Shown: one piece after another, positions 34,821-45,700 of the stretch
How the letters are laid out: each line of letters starts with the position of its first letter
How positions within the stretch are numbered: the stretch's first letter is position 1
Source: Zoogloea sp016790385
GTDB lineage: Bacteria; Pseudomonadota; Gammaproteobacteria; Burkholderiales; Rhodocyclaceae
Strand: one strand, 5' to 3'
Length of the DNA stretch: 64,000 nt
Assembly: GCF_041916735.1 (NCBI RefSeq)
Contig: NZ_JAYRYY010000001.1
Position numbers and translations under genes: made by a program
Notes under the pieces: generated by a model
What the model was told of the DNA's origin: nothing
Seen by the model: the letters and a program-made list of their open reading frames with translations, nothing else
Database searches by the model: none

Positions 34821-35699
34821 TCAAGCTCCCTTGCATTGAACGGGTTCGAGTACCCGCAGCAGACTGGCCGTATCGTCCCGGCCGCAGCCCAGCGCCATCA
34901 GGGCATTGAGCTGCTGCCAGGTCTGGGCAGCCACGGGCAGCGGCGCGCCAAGCTGGCGTGCCTCGTCCATCAGAATCGCAAAATCCTTGTGATGCAGCCG
35001 TGACTGGATGCCCGCGGCAAAGTCCCGCCGCGCCATGCGCCCACCCATCACCTCCAGCACCCGGGAGGCGGCCGAGCCGCCCATCAGGGCTGCACGCACC
35101 TTGTGCAGATCCACCCCGTGGGCACCGGCCAGGCGCATGGCCTCGGCGCAAGCCTGGATGGCGCTAACCATGATCATCTGGTTGCAGGCCTTGGCCACTT
35201 GCCCCGCTCCGGCCGGGCCGATGTGCACGACCGTTTTGCCCAGGCAGGCCAACAGGGGCCGGACACGCTCCAGCACCGCGGCGTCGCCGCCGGCCATGAT
35301 GGCCAAGGTGGCGTCCCGGGCGCCCGCCTCGCCGCCCGACACGGGCGCATCCAGCCAGCCTATACCCTTCTCCGCATAGCGTGCGGCCACCTTGCGGGCG
35401 GTACCCGGCGCAATGGTGCTCATGTCCATGTGGATGGCCCCCGCCGCAAGGCCTTCGATGAGCCCGCCCGGCCCCAGGGCCAGCTGTTCCACATCGGCGC
35501 TGGCCGTCACCACCGAGATCACCACCTCGCAGTGGCGCGCCAGTTCCGCCGGCGTGGCATGCACGCGGGCGCCGGCCTCGGCGAGGGGCGCCGCCGATTC
35601 CGGCCGGCGCGCCCACACGGCCACTTCATGACCCGCCGCGATCAGATGCCCGGCCATCGGCCGGCCCATCACCCCCAGTCCGACAAACCCGACCCTCAC
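34821..35699 (-). CDS. NAD(P)-dependent beta-hydroxyacid dehydrogenase (3-hydroxyisobutyrate dehydrogenase family), copy 2
   Basis: A 292-residue enzyme with the Rossmann motif GFVGLGVMGRPMA, substrate-binding DAPVSGGEAGA and the catalytic-lysine helix GQVAKACNQM. The family reduces or oxidises small beta-hydroxyacids such as tartronate semialdehyde, 3-hydroxyisobutyrate or glyoxylate; the substrate cannot be fixed here. I chose the GTG at 35699 (VRVGFVGLG), 1 base after the upstream paralogue's stop, because the Rossmann strand begins directly there. The frame upstream to 35780 lies within the paralogue. It looks like a tandem duplication followed by divergence. Confidence 0.88.
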   Translation of the reverse strand: MRVGFVGLGVMGRPMAGHLIAAGHEVAVWARRPESAAPLAEAGARVHATPAELARHCEVVISVVTASADVEQLALGPGGLIEGLAAGAIHMDMSTIAPGTARKVAARYAEKGIGWLDAPVSGGEAGARDATLAIMAGGDAAVLERVRPLLACLGKTVVHIGPAGAGQVAKACNQMIMVSAIQACAEAMRLAGAHGVDLHKVRAALMGGSAASRVLEVMGGRMARRDFAAGIQSRLHHKDFAILMDEARQLGAPLPVAAQTWQQLNALMALGCGRDDTASLLRVLEPVQCKGA

Positions 35700-35700
35700 C

Positions 35701-36585
35701 TCATTCCCCCGACAGGCTTTCCAGCAGTTTGAGGGCGGCGATGGAATCCTCCTCGCCCATGCCACTGCCCACCATGGCATTGAAGAGCTGGGCCGTGGCG
35801 GCGCTGCTGGGCAGCATGAGGCCCAGGCGATGGGCTTCCTGCATCACGATGTTCATGTCCTTCTGGTGCATCCAGGCCTTGAAGCCGGGCTTGAAGTTGC
35901 GGTCCAGCATGCGCTGGCCGTGGTTCTCGAGGATGCGGCTGTAGGCAAAACCGCCCAGCAGGGCCTCACGCACCTTGCCGGCGTCAACACCGCTCTTGCG
36001 GGCGAAATTGAAAGCCTCGGCCACTGCCATCACCGTCACGCCGGTGAGGATCTGGTTACACGCCTTGGTCACCTGGCCGGCACCGGAGGCACCAATCAGA
36101 TTGACCGACTTGCCCATGCAGGCCAGCACCGCCTTCGCCTTCTCGAAGGCCGCCTCGTCACCGCCCACCATGATGGTGAGCCCCGCGTTGATCGCCCCCA
36201 CCTCGCCGCCCGACACCGGCGCGTCGAGCATGGTCACGCCCTTTTCGGCGAGCCGCGCGGCAATGGACTGGGCCGCTGCGGGGGCGATGGTACTCATGTC
36301 GATGTAGATCAGACCCGGCCTGGCGCCTTCGGCCACGCCGCCAGAGCCAAGGGCCACTGCTTCCACGTCTGGCGCATCCGAGACCATCGACACCACGATG
36401 TCACAGGCCGCGGCCACCTCGGCCGGGCTGGCCGCGCCCTTTGCGCCAGCCTCCAGCAGCGGCGCCATGGACTCGGCCCGACGCGCCCACACGGTGAGAT
36501 CGAAACCACCCTTCAGAATATTGAGCGCCATCGGGCGCCCCATGATGCCCAGACCGACAAACCCGATTCTCATGCCCTGCTCCAC
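35701..36585 (-). CDS. NAD(P)-dependent beta-hydroxyacid dehydrogenase (2-hydroxy-3-oxopropionate reductase / glyoxylate reductase type), copy 1
   Basis: A 294-residue enzyme of the GarR/GlxR/HIBADH family. It shows GFVGLGIMGRPMALN, DAPVSGGEVGAINAGLTIMVGG and the active-site helix GAGQVTKACNQIL with its conserved lysine. The tail region FKAWMHQKDMNIVMQEA is typical of glyoxylate/succinic semialdehyde reductases. The next gene downstream is a paralogue starting 1 base after this stop. An alternative start at the fifth codon (36573, MRIGFVG) is possible. A role in glyoxylate or tartronate semialdehyde reduction is likely, but the substrate is not proven. Confidence 0.9.
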   Translation of the reverse strand: MEQGMRIGFVGLGIMGRPMALNILKGGFDLTVWARRAESMAPLLEAGAKGAASPAEVAAACDIVVSMVSDAPDVEAVALGSGGVAEGARPGLIYIDMSTIAPAAAQSIAARLAEKGVTMLDAPVSGGEVGAINAGLTIMVGGDEAAFEKAKAVLACMGKSVNLIGASGAGQVTKACNQILTGVTVMAVAEAFNFARKSGVDAGKVREALLGGFAYSRILENHGQRMLDRNFKPGFKAWMHQKDMNIVMQEAHRLGLMLPSSAATAQLFNAMVGSGMGEEDSIAALKLLESLSGE

Positions 36586-36721
36586 CGCTCAAAAAAAGCA
36601 AGAGGTTAGCGGCAGGCCCGGGGCAAGGGAAGCGGGAAATCCGGCCTGCTGCCCGCAAGTGGGTGCAGGGCCGGATCTGCGGCACGGGAAGGCACCGCGA
36701 AGGAGATCAATACAAGAGCAA

Positions 36722-37594
36722 TCAGTTGAGCTTGAGGCGCAGGCTGCTCACCTCGAAACAGGCACCGACAGTGGGAAGCCCTTCCGTGCCACCGCTCGCC
36801 GCCGACTTGAAGCGGGACATCCCGATCACGCCGATGATGAATGTGGCCAGCACGTTCTTGAGGCTGGTGTCACGGAGCTCCAGCGTGATCTCGGCGGAAT
36901 CGTCGTGAGGCCCCCGGGCCACGCGGTCAAGCGCCGCGTTGCGCCAGACGGTGCAATCCGGCCCGACCACGGTCAGCTCAAGGGGCTGATAGTCCCGCGC
37001 ACCCGGCATCTCCGGGCGACCGTGCCTGTCGATGCGCTCACTGGAAAGCTTGCGCGAGATGCCGATGGGGCCGACCTGATTGATTCTTGCGCTGGGCAGG
37101 CCGGGAACGGAGACCGAAAAATTCGAGCTTACCCATTTCTTGACCCGCCCCGGCGCCGCCGACCTGACGATGCCACCGACCGGCCCGGCGGCCATTCTTT
37201 CCGGCATGAACACCGCCTCGACGAGGTAAGCGTCCTTTCCCGTGGCGGAACAGGCGGGGAACCGCAGCCCAATAAGCACGCAGCCCTTCAGCTGCAGGCT
37301 GTCGCGCACTTTGCCATCCTGGTCGGTCTGCAAAACCACAAGGTCGTGTTGATTCACCTGTTCACCGGCCAGTTCCTCCACCCACTTCGACAGGGGTGGC
37401 ATGGAGGGTGGGCTGAAGCGGATGTTGAGGGCGCCCGCGTGGGGCGGGCCCAGCCGTCGCGCCTGAGGGCCGGAGGGCGTTTCGATCACGTCCCAGACAA
37501 TGTCGGGTGGCGTGCACGACGCCAGGGGAAAGGCTTGGCCATTCACTTCCAGATAGCTTGTCCCTGCCAGGAACGATGCGGCAATCGGTGGCAT
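36722..37594 (-). CDS. Uncharacterised protein, possible tandem gp19-like (phage tail-tube fold) protein
   Basis: A 290-residue protein with no signal peptide or membrane helix. The region of about 60-135 (WVEELAGEQ, HDLVVLQTDQDGKVRD, LKGC, TGKDAYLVEAVFM) resembles the strand pattern of T4 gp19/Hcp-type tail-tube subunits, where a charged helix is followed by V-x-L-D-x-G and a final beta pair ending in E-x-V-F-x-x-E. Residues of about 160-290 show a second, weaker copy. No other phage or contractile-injection genes are near. ATG 37594 has an AGGAGA ribosome-binding site. The fold is a pattern-based guess; the safe call is hypothetical protein. It is divergent from ybiB. Confidence 0.6.
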   Translation of the reverse strand: MPPIAASFLAGTSYLEVNGQAFPLASCTPPDIVWDVIETPSGPQARRLGPPHAGALNIRFSPPSMPPLSKWVEELAGEQVNQHDLVVLQTDQDGKVRDSLQLKGCVLIGLRFPACSATGKDAYLVEAVFMPERMAAGPVGGIVRSAAPGRVKKWVSSNFSVSVPGLPSARINQVGPIGISRKLSSERIDRHGRPEMPGARDYQPLELTVVGPDCTVWRNAALDRVARGPHDDSAEITLELRDTSLKNVLATFIIGVIGMSRFKSAASGGTEGLPTVGACFEVSSLRLKLN

Positions 37595-37775
37595 CAGAGG
37601 TCTCCTCGTGAAATCGATTCGGCGGGCGTCAGCGGCCCGCACGGCACCATGGCTTGAGATCGCCCAAAGGCAAGATAGTCCGGCCGCAGCACAATGGAAA
37701 GAAAACACCTGCACCTCACCACGCCCGGGCCTTCCGCTACACTCGCCGAATCACTTATCCGCAAGCCACCCCACC

Positions 37776-38702
37776 ATGTCATACGCCCCATTCATCAAGG
37801 AGATCGGCCGCGGGCCGAAAGGCTCCAAACCCCTGACCGCCGAACAGGCCGAATCCCTTTTCGGCGACATGATGGACGGCCGTGTTCCCGACCTGGAACT
37901 GGGCGCCATCATCCTGTCCATGCGCATCAAGGCCGAATCGCCCGACGAGCTGCTGGGCTTCCAGCGCGCGCTCGATGCCCGAACCGCCCACATCACCGTC
38001 CCCCCCGGGCCGCGCCTGGTGGTTCTGCCCACCTACAACGGCGCACGCCGGCAGGCAAACCTGATGCCCTTGCTGGCCCTGCTCCTTGCCCGGGAGGGCA
38101 TTCCGGTGCTGATTCAGGGCCGCCACGACTTTGAAAGCCGCGTCAGCCCCTTCACCCTCCTGGCAGCCCTTGGCATCACCCCGGCAGAGAGCATCCCGGC
38201 GGCGGAGGCCGAGCTGGGTGCCCGGCACCTCGCCTGCCTGCCCCTGAATGCCCTGGCCCCCGGCCTCGACCCGCTGCTCGCCCTGCGACCACGCCTCGGT
38301 GTGCGCAACAGCGCCCACACCCTGGCCAAACTCCTCGACCCGGCTCCCGGCCACAGCGTGCGCGTGGTATCGGTGACGCACCCCGAGTACCTGGAGCGCA
38401 TGCACGAACATCTGGTCGCCCAGGGCGGGGCCGCCATGTTGCTGCGCGGCACCGAGGGGGAGGCCTTTGCCAACCCACGTCGCCGCCCGCGCCTGGAAGC
38501 CTTCGCCCACGGGCAGGCGAGTGTGGCCTTTCCCGCCGAGGAAGGTGGCGCCCCACCCATCGAAGGGCAGGCCGACAACCCCGAAGTCAACGCCAACGCG
38601 GCCCTCATCCAGGCCATGTTCGACGGAAGCCTGCCGGTGCCCCAGCCGATCCTCGACCAGGTGGAGGTGCTGCGACAGCTCAGCCTGACTCCCCGGGATT
38701 AA
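37776..38702 (+). CDS. ybiB: YbiB-like DNA-binding protein (TrpD2/anthranilate phosphoribosyltransferase-like fold)
   Basis: A 308-residue member of the NP-II phosphoribosyltransferase-like YbiB family. It has the N-terminal helical domain (LTAEQAESLFGDMMDGRVPDLELGAIILSMRIK) and a central alpha/beta part with RLGVRNSAHTLAKLLDP in place of a true PRPP loop. YbiB in E. coli is a nucleic-acid-binding protein induced in the SOS response and has no known transferase activity. The ATG at 37776 begins MSYAPFIKEIGRG, the usual family start; the frame upstream to 37608 is unsupported. It lies between the tail-tube-like gene (divergent) and the caspase gene (same strand, 152 bp downstream). Confidence 0.9.
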   Translation: MSYAPFIKEIGRGPKGSKPLTAEQAESLFGDMMDGRVPDLELGAIILSMRIKAESPDELLGFQRALDARTAHITVPPGPRLVVLPTYNGARRQANLMPLLALLLAREGIPVLIQGRHDFESRVSPFTLLAALGITPAESIPAAEAELGARHLACLPLNALAPGLDPLLALRPRLGVRNSAHTLAKLLDPAPGHSVRVVSVTHPEYLERMHEHLVAQGGAAMLLRGTEGEAFANPRRRPRLEAFAHGQASVAFPAEEGGAPPIEGQADNPEVNANAALIQAMFDGSLPVPQPILDQVEVLRQLSLTPRD

Positions 38703-38733
38703 CGCCGTCGCCGTCGGGCGCCGCGGGAAGCCG

Positions 38734-38761
38734 TTGACCTTTCAAGTACGGGTGCTTAAAT
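38734..38761 (+). promoter_or_regulatory. Candidate sigma-70 promoter for the caspase gene
   Basis: A -35 element TTGACC (38734-38739) and a -10-like TTAAAT (38756-38761) are separated by 16 bases, in a local AT-richer patch of an otherwise GC-rich gap. They lie about 95 bases upstream of the caspase ATG. The match is 5/6 and 4/6. Confidence 0.4.
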
Positions 38762-38854
38762 CCAAAGTCCATGGCCCGGGCATATGCCGGGCACCATCGC
38801 CCGCCAACGGCCGCAGTCCGGCCCAAACCGGGCGTCAAGAAAGGGAGAACAATC

Positions 38855-39655
38855 ATGAGCAAGACGGCACTGTGCATCGGCATCAACGACTATCCGGGAA
38901 CACAGAACGACCTTTCAGGCTGCGTCAATGACGCCAACGACTGGGCCGCGGCCCTTGCCGCCCGGGGCTTCACCGTCACCAAGCTGATCGACAGCCAGGC
39001 CACCAAGGCCGCCATGGTTTCAGCCATGAGCGCCCTCATCTCCGGCGCGGCAAAGGGTGATACCGTCGTCATCACCTATTCCGGCCACGGCACCTGGGTG
39101 CCCGACCAGAACGGTGATGAACCCGACGGTCGTGACGAAGGCCTGTGCCCCTGGGACATCGGATCGGGCAAGGTGCTCCTCGACGACGAGATTGCGGTGA
39201 TCTTCGGCAATCATGCGCCAGGCGTTCGTGTCCTGCTGATCTCCGACAGCTGCCACTCGGGCAGCGTCACCCGCGGCGACGACAGCGACCTCGACCCCGG
39301 CATGCCCCGCGCCCGCTTCCTGCCACCCAGCGTATGGATGAAGCCCGAGGATCTGCCCCCGGCAAGCAGGGGCCTCACCCTTCCCAGCCTCGGTGGCCTG
39401 TCGCGCAGCGGCGGCGATTTGCTGATGGCCGGCTGCACCGACACCCAGTTCAGCTGGGACACCAGTTTCAAAGGCCGCCCCAACGGTGCCTTCACCTACT
39501 ACGCCCTCAAAGCGCTGGCTGCCCTGCCGGCCAGCGCCAGCTATTCGCAGTGGTTCAAGGCCATCAGCCCCAGCTACCTGCCCACCAACCAGCTGCCCCA
39601 GAACCCGCAGATCTTCGGCAGTCGCACGGCCAAGGCCTGGAAGGTGTTCTCCTGA
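38855..39655 (+). CDS. Caspase-family (peptidase C14 / metacaspase-like) protease
   Basis: A 266-residue p20-type caspase-fold protein without signal peptide or other domains. It starts ALCIGINDYPGTQNDLSGCVNDA, the usual first strand and loop of bacterial caspases. The catalytic dyad is His78 in YSGHGTW and Cys133 in SDSCHSGSV. The C-terminal part contains MAGCTDTQFSWD and GAFTYYALKAL, a typical caspase core. ATG 38855 is preceded by AAGGGAGAA, ruling out the longer frame to 38771. The next gene, 86 bases downstream on the same strand, encodes a CHAT protease fused to two hydrolases; the two probably act together. Its likely location is the cytoplasm. Confidence 0.92.
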   Translation: MSKTALCIGINDYPGTQNDLSGCVNDANDWAAALAARGFTVTKLIDSQATKAAMVSAMSALISGAAKGDTVVITYSGHGTWVPDQNGDEPDGRDEGLCPWDIGSGKVLLDDEIAVIFGNHAPGVRVLLISDSCHSGSVTRGDDSDLDPGMPRARFLPPSVWMKPEDLPPASRGLTLPSLGGLSRSGGDLLMAGCTDTQFSWDTSFKGRPNGAFTYYALKALAALPASASYSQWFKAISPSYLPTNQLPQNPQIFGSRTAKAWKVFS

Positions 39656-39684
39656 TCAGCGGCTGACACGCCTGCCCGTTCCCT

Positions 39685-39709
39685 CCCGGCCCGCCCTGCG
39701 CGGGCCGGG
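39685..39709 (+). other. Strong hairpin in the caspase/CHAT-hydrolase intergenic region
   Basis: A perfect 10-bp stem (CCCGGCCCGC with GCGGGCCGGG) closes a 5-base loop, 30 bases after the caspase stop and 32 bases before the next GTG start. No T-tract follows. It may tune relative expression of the two genes or protect the upstream mRNA. Confidence 0.55.
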
Positions 39710-39741
39710 TTCCAGCCCGCCCCTCGCTCTGGAGTCCTCCC

Positions 39742-42700
39742 GTGACTACCCCGGCCCTGCCCCGCCTGCGCTTCGTCACCTCTGCCGAGACCTCTCCCGG
39801 GCGCAAGCCGACCCCTCCTTTGGCCATCCTCAGCCCGGCAAACCGGGGCGACAGCAATGGGGAGGTGGATGCCCTTCTGGCCAACGTCGCGGTTGAAAAA
39901 ACCTGGGAGATCGGGCTCGAAACCCGGGGCCGAGACACCCGCGACGAGCTTCTTCCGCCCGACACGCGCTTGCTGGCCCTGGAAGCCGACGATGGCCTCA
40001 CCGTGTTCATCCGTGCCGATGCCCTGTCGGATCGACTGGATCGCCTCGCCGACACCCGACCGGAGCTGCGCAGAGCCGACGGCAGCCTTGATCTCTCCGC
40101 CCTTCGCCCACGCGATGCCCGCAACCGGGGCGTCGGGGAGTGGGTTTGGCGCAAACTGAGTACCCTCACTCTCTCGGACGATGCAGTCATCCGTGCCGCC
40201 CGTGAAAAGCTGGCCGAACTCACTGGCAACGCGGTCGAAGATCTGATCGTCGCCGCCGGATCCCATGCCGGGGCAAAGGCCATCGTGTGGGCCATCGAAG
40301 CGCGCGGGCGCAATGCCCCCGGCCTCTACCCCTGGGACGGCGGCGCAATCAATCCCCAGGCCCGGCTCCTTGCGGACAACCCAAACGTCCGCTCGCTCGT
40401 CGACAAACCGGGCCTGGTCTTCATTCATGGCACGGGCTCCCACACCCTGGGGAGCTTCGGTCAATTGCCGGGCAGCCAGAGCTGGCAGGCGCTCAAGAAG
40501 GCATTCGAGGGCCGGCTGTTCGGCTTTGAGCACCACACCTTTTCCGAAAGCCCCATCGACAACGCGCTGGCGCTTGCCGCCGTGCTGCCCGAAAGAGCCC
40601 GGTTTTCCATCGTCACCCATTCCCGCGGCGGTCTCGTCGGGGATCTGTTGTGCATCGACGTCAGCGCTGGCAACGATGAAGGTCTGGCTGCGCTGATCCG
40701 GGACTATCAGCCCACACCGCGCAAGAACGCTCGGGACGACAAGCGGGTCACGGCCGAGCAGCAGGCTTTCGTCAAACAGGAGCAAGGCAAGCTTGCCGAG
40801 CTCGTCAAACTGCTCCGCGCCAAGCGTTTCCAGATCGACCGTTACATACGTGTCGCCTGCCCCGCCCAGGGTACGGCACTGCTCACCGACAATCTGGAAG
40901 TCTTTTTGTCCGGCTTGCTGAGCCTCATCCAAAAGGCGGGGGGCTGGGCGGCCGGAGCGCTGGCCGCCGCGTCCGGCCCGGCTGCCGTTGCCGCCGCCAA
41001 GGAAGCCACCGACAAAGGCATTGCCGTACTCACCCGCATCGTGCTCGAGATTGCCAATCGGCGCCTGGACCCGCGCTTGCTGCCGGGCATCGAGGCCATG
41101 CTGCCGGACGCCGCGATGGGCATGCTTCTGGCGTCTGCTCCCCACCGCAGCGCAATCTCCATGGCAGTCATCGCGGGCGATATCGACGGCGGAGGCCTTG
41201 CCAAACGTCTCGGCACCCTCTTTACCGACTGGATGTTCTTCGACCGCGCCGACAATGATCTGGTGGTGGATACCGCCTCCATGTACGGTGGCCTCGCCTA
41301 TCAGGCGGAAGCCCGGGCGATCTTCGTGCAGAGCGATAAGGTCAACCACTTCCGCTACTTCCGCGACGACACCGCCACCGCGGACGGACATCCGCTTCCC
41401 TCGGCAATGCTCCGCTGGCTCAGTGAGCCCGATCCCGCGGAGCTGCCCGAATGGGCGTCCCGCGCCCAGCCGCAGGCCGACCTGGGCGATACCCTCACCA
41501 ATCCTCCGCCGCCGCCTTCCCGCGGAAACAGCCGGGCACCCATCCTCGTCTTCCTGCCCGGGATCATGGGCAGCAACCTGGACGCCGACCAGGAGCGCGT
41601 ATGGCTCTCGCCTCTCGGTATTGCCCGAGGCGCCCTGAGCCGGATCGCGATGAACGGCAAGGCCAAGGTGACGCCCTCCGGGCTGCTGGGCATGGCCTAT
41701 GGCAAGCTCATCAAGCGGCTGGCCGAGAACCACGAAGTCCGGCTCTTTCCCTACGACTGGCGCCAACCCCTGATGAAGGTCGGCGGGCAGTTCGCCGGCT
41801 GGCTGCGCAAACTGCTCGACGAAAACCCCGATGTTCCGGTGCGCATCCTGGCGCACAGCATGGGCGGCCTGGTGGTTCGGGCCGCCATTGCCCATGACAC
41901 GACCCTGTGGGAAAAAGTCATTGCCCGGAAGGAGAGCCGGCTGGTAATGCTCGGCACGCCCAACCATGGTGCCCATCTGTTTGTTCATACGCTGCTGGGC
42001 CAGTCCGACACCGTTCGCCTGCTGGCACGGATGGATCTGCGCCACAGCATGCAGGACGTCCTCGACATCATCGCCGGCTTTCCCGGGGCGATCCATCTGT
42101 TGCCGGCACCGGTCGGAACGGACAGCAACGACTACTACCAGAAAGATACCTGGCTCCGCCTGGCCGCCAACAACAATGACTTCTGGTTCGGCAGCAAACT
42201 CGGTGGCATACCGGAGGAAGCGGAACTCAAAGAAGCCGAATCATTCTGGAATACGGTGGCCGACACCAAATGGGTCTGCAAGGCACCTGATCGCATCGCC
42301 TACATCTACGGCCAGAGCGACAACACCCCCTGCGGCATCGTCGAACAGGCGGGCCAGGGTGGCATCGTGTTGCGCGGGACGCCCGAGGGCGACGGCTCGG
42401 TCACCTGGGCCTCCGGCCGACTGCCCGGTCTGCCCACCGAGCGCAGCTGGCTGATGCCCGTGGATCATATGGGCCTGACCAGCACCGAAGCCCACTTCGA
42501 CGACATCGAATCCCTGCTCGACCGCGGTATCCCGAGTTCGCTCGGCCGGCTTCCCGCAAGCCGCGGCGCGGGGGCCAGAGCAGAGCGCGACTATCGGGCC
42601 GGGCCGCCTGAAGGTTTCCCCTCCCCCGCCGAAGCCCAGGCCCGGCTGCTCGGCGGCCGCCTGCGCCCCGAGGTGCCACGCAGCAAGAACCGCCGTTTAA

Positions 42701-45700
42701 AGGTGTCCGTCAAGGCGATGGATCTGCGCTTTGTACACAACCCCGTGCTCTGCGGCCACTATCGGGGCGACCCGATTGCCGGCGCCGAGGGGGTGATCGA
42801 CCGCTATCTGGTCCGGGGTGCGCTCCGCCAACGTCAGCAGCTTGGCATCCATACGGGCGAGCTCGGCAACGCCTCCATTGTGCTGATGCCGCGCAATACG
42901 GCTGAACGCCACCGCCAGACCGGGCGCGGCGCCGTGGTGGTGGGCCTGGGCGAGATGGGCAGGCTCACCGCCGGAGGCGTCACCGAGGCCGTGCGCGGGG
43001 GGGTGCTGCGCTACCTCCTCCATGCGGCTGACCGCTACGGAGAAGAGCAAGCCGGAACGCAAACCGGCGACGCCTCATCCCAACGCGCCCCCCTCCACCT
43101 CAAGCTGGCATCGCTCCTGGTCGGAACCAATTCGGCACTGCAACTCGATGTGAGGGAATCGGTGAAGGCGGTGGTGCTTGGCGTCCTGCTCGCCAATCGG
43201 GATTTCGCCAATGGCGACGGCACGCCGAATGGGGATTCCAATGCCCGTCGCGCCCTGGTCTCCGAACTTCAGTTCATCGAAGTCTTCCTCGACAGCGCCA
43301 CCTCCGCCGCCCACGCCGTCTGCCAACTGGGATCGACCCTGAAGAGCGAACTGCGGCAGATGAACTTTCAGCTCGAAACCGGCGACGAGTTGTCCATCGG
43401 CGACGGCGTCCGCCAACGCCTCAGCGTATCGCCGTTCACCGACTACTGGCCGCGTCTGATGGTCTCCGACGCAGACCAGGATGCAGCCGACTGCCCCCCG
43501 GACTTCAGCACGCCGCGCTTCCAGCCACCGATACCGCCTGAAAACCTGCGCCAGCTGCTGCGCATCTACGGCTGTGGCGACAAGGTTCGCGATGGCCGCT
43601 TACCCGCACCGTTCTGGCTCGACGACTCCCCCACGGTCCGCTACGCAGCGCGTCTCAAGTTTGTCTACATGGGTGACAAGGCCCGCGCCGAGAGCGTCGT
43701 GCAGATCCGCCAGCCCGGTCTGGTGGAAAAGCTGTGCGACGATCGCCTCAAGAGCCGTAGCCCGACCCTCTACTCAAAGGGTCAGGATTTTGGCGCCACC
43801 CTGTTCCAGCTGCTGGTACCGCTGGATTTCAAGGCCGCCGCCCGCCAGGCCGGCAACCTGCTGCTGATGGTGGATGAAACCACCGCCAACCTGCCCTGGG
43901 AGATGCTGGAAGTCGATGGCAGTCCGATGGTGCTCCAGACCCAGGTGGTGCGCCAGTTCATCACCACCCGCTTCCGCCACCAGGTGGTCCGCACCGATAC
44001 CCTGTCCGCCTACGTGATCTCCGAGCCGTCCACCGAGGGCTTCCATGCCCAATTTGGCGGCGCCGACTGGAAACCCCGTATCGGCGCCGACGGCAAGCCC
44101 GAAGCGGACTGCCTGGTGCCCCTGCCCGGCGCCGTGGCAGAAGGCATGACGGTCAGTCGGGTGCTTTCGGATGCAGGCTACAACGTCATCGAGGCCCCTC
44201 CCGACTCCCAGGCCACGGACATCTTCACCCGCCTCTACGCCCGGCCCTACCGACTGCTGATGATCTCCGCCCACGGCATCCACGCACGCCAAGCCGCCGA
44301 CGGCAGGCATCGCAGCGGCGTTGTACTCTCCAACGGCCTGCTCCTCACCGCCGCCGAGATCGGCCAGATGGAGAGTGTTCCCGACCTCGTTTTCCTCAAC
44401 TGCTGCGAACTGGGCAAGATCGGCACGGGGGGCGGGCGACTTGCCGCCAGTCTGGCGCGGGAGCTCATCGACATCGGCGTGCGCTGCGTGGTGGCCGCCG
44501 GTTGGGAGGTGAACGACGCAGCGGCGCGCACCTTCATCGAGACCTTCTTCGAGCAGATGGCCGAGCAAGGCGCCAGCTTCGGAAAGGCGATTTCCGAGGC
44601 CCGGCGCGCATGTTACGAAGCCCACAGCGGCCACAACACCTGGGGCGCCTATCAGGCCTACGGTGACCCGGCTTTCCAGCTCAAGCTTCAGGGCAACCCG
44701 GCCCGCGACGACACACCCCTGCGCTCCAGCCACGAACTCATCGACTGGATCGAGCAACGCCGGATCGAATGCCGCCTGCCCGACGCCGCCCAGGTGCTGG
44801 ACAACGGTAAAAAGGACGACGCAGGCTTCAAGCAGCTCGCCCGGCGCATCAAGACGCGACTGCGCCATGTTCCGGAGAACTGGACCGGGCAACCGCAGGT
44901 GCAGCACGCCCTCGCCCGTCTTTATGCGGACTTCGTCGAGGAAGCCTATGACGATGCCCGTGCAGCCTGGCTGCGGGCCATCGGCGACGACTCGTCGAGG
45001 GGTTTCGTCCCCCTCGCCGCCATTGAGCAGCTTGCCAACCTGGAATGCCGTCAGGCCGAGCGCCTCAGCCTTCAGGATGGCCGCCAGGAAGAAGCCCTGA
45101 CCCTCGTCGAGAGCGGCATTGCACGCCTTGGCTTCCTCATCGCCTTGTCGTCCGAGCCGCCCGACGTCTCCGCGGCGGCAACGAGGGACAATCCGGAACG
45201 TTTCGCGCTCCTCGGCAGCAGCTACAAGCGCAAGGCCGTCATCCTTGCCCGCGGTGGCAAGCCTTGGAAAGAGGTGGCTGAAGCGCTGACCGCTGCCCGA
45301 GATGCCTACGCCCGCTGCGAGGGCCTTCCTGGTGCCGCTTCCGACTGGGACCCGTACAACACCATCAACCGCTTGCAACTGGATGCGCTGCTCGGCACGG
45401 ACACGAACTACGCCGAACTCTCCGACGCCTGCGGGCGTGCCGCCAACGCCAGGTTCGAGCGCTCATTCAGCTTTTTCGACGCGGTGATGCCGGCCGATGC
45501 GAAGCTGGCCGGCTGGATACATTCGGGCGAAAAATCAGTCGAGGAACTGGACCGCCTGTATCGTGATGCGATCGCAGGCGTCAGTGCCACCAAGCGTGAT
45601 GTGGACTCGGTCAAGGCGCACATCCGAATTCTGTCCGATCTACTGAATTGCCGATCCAAAGACGGCGATAAGGAGCGCGCCAAGACGCTCAAGAGCATCC

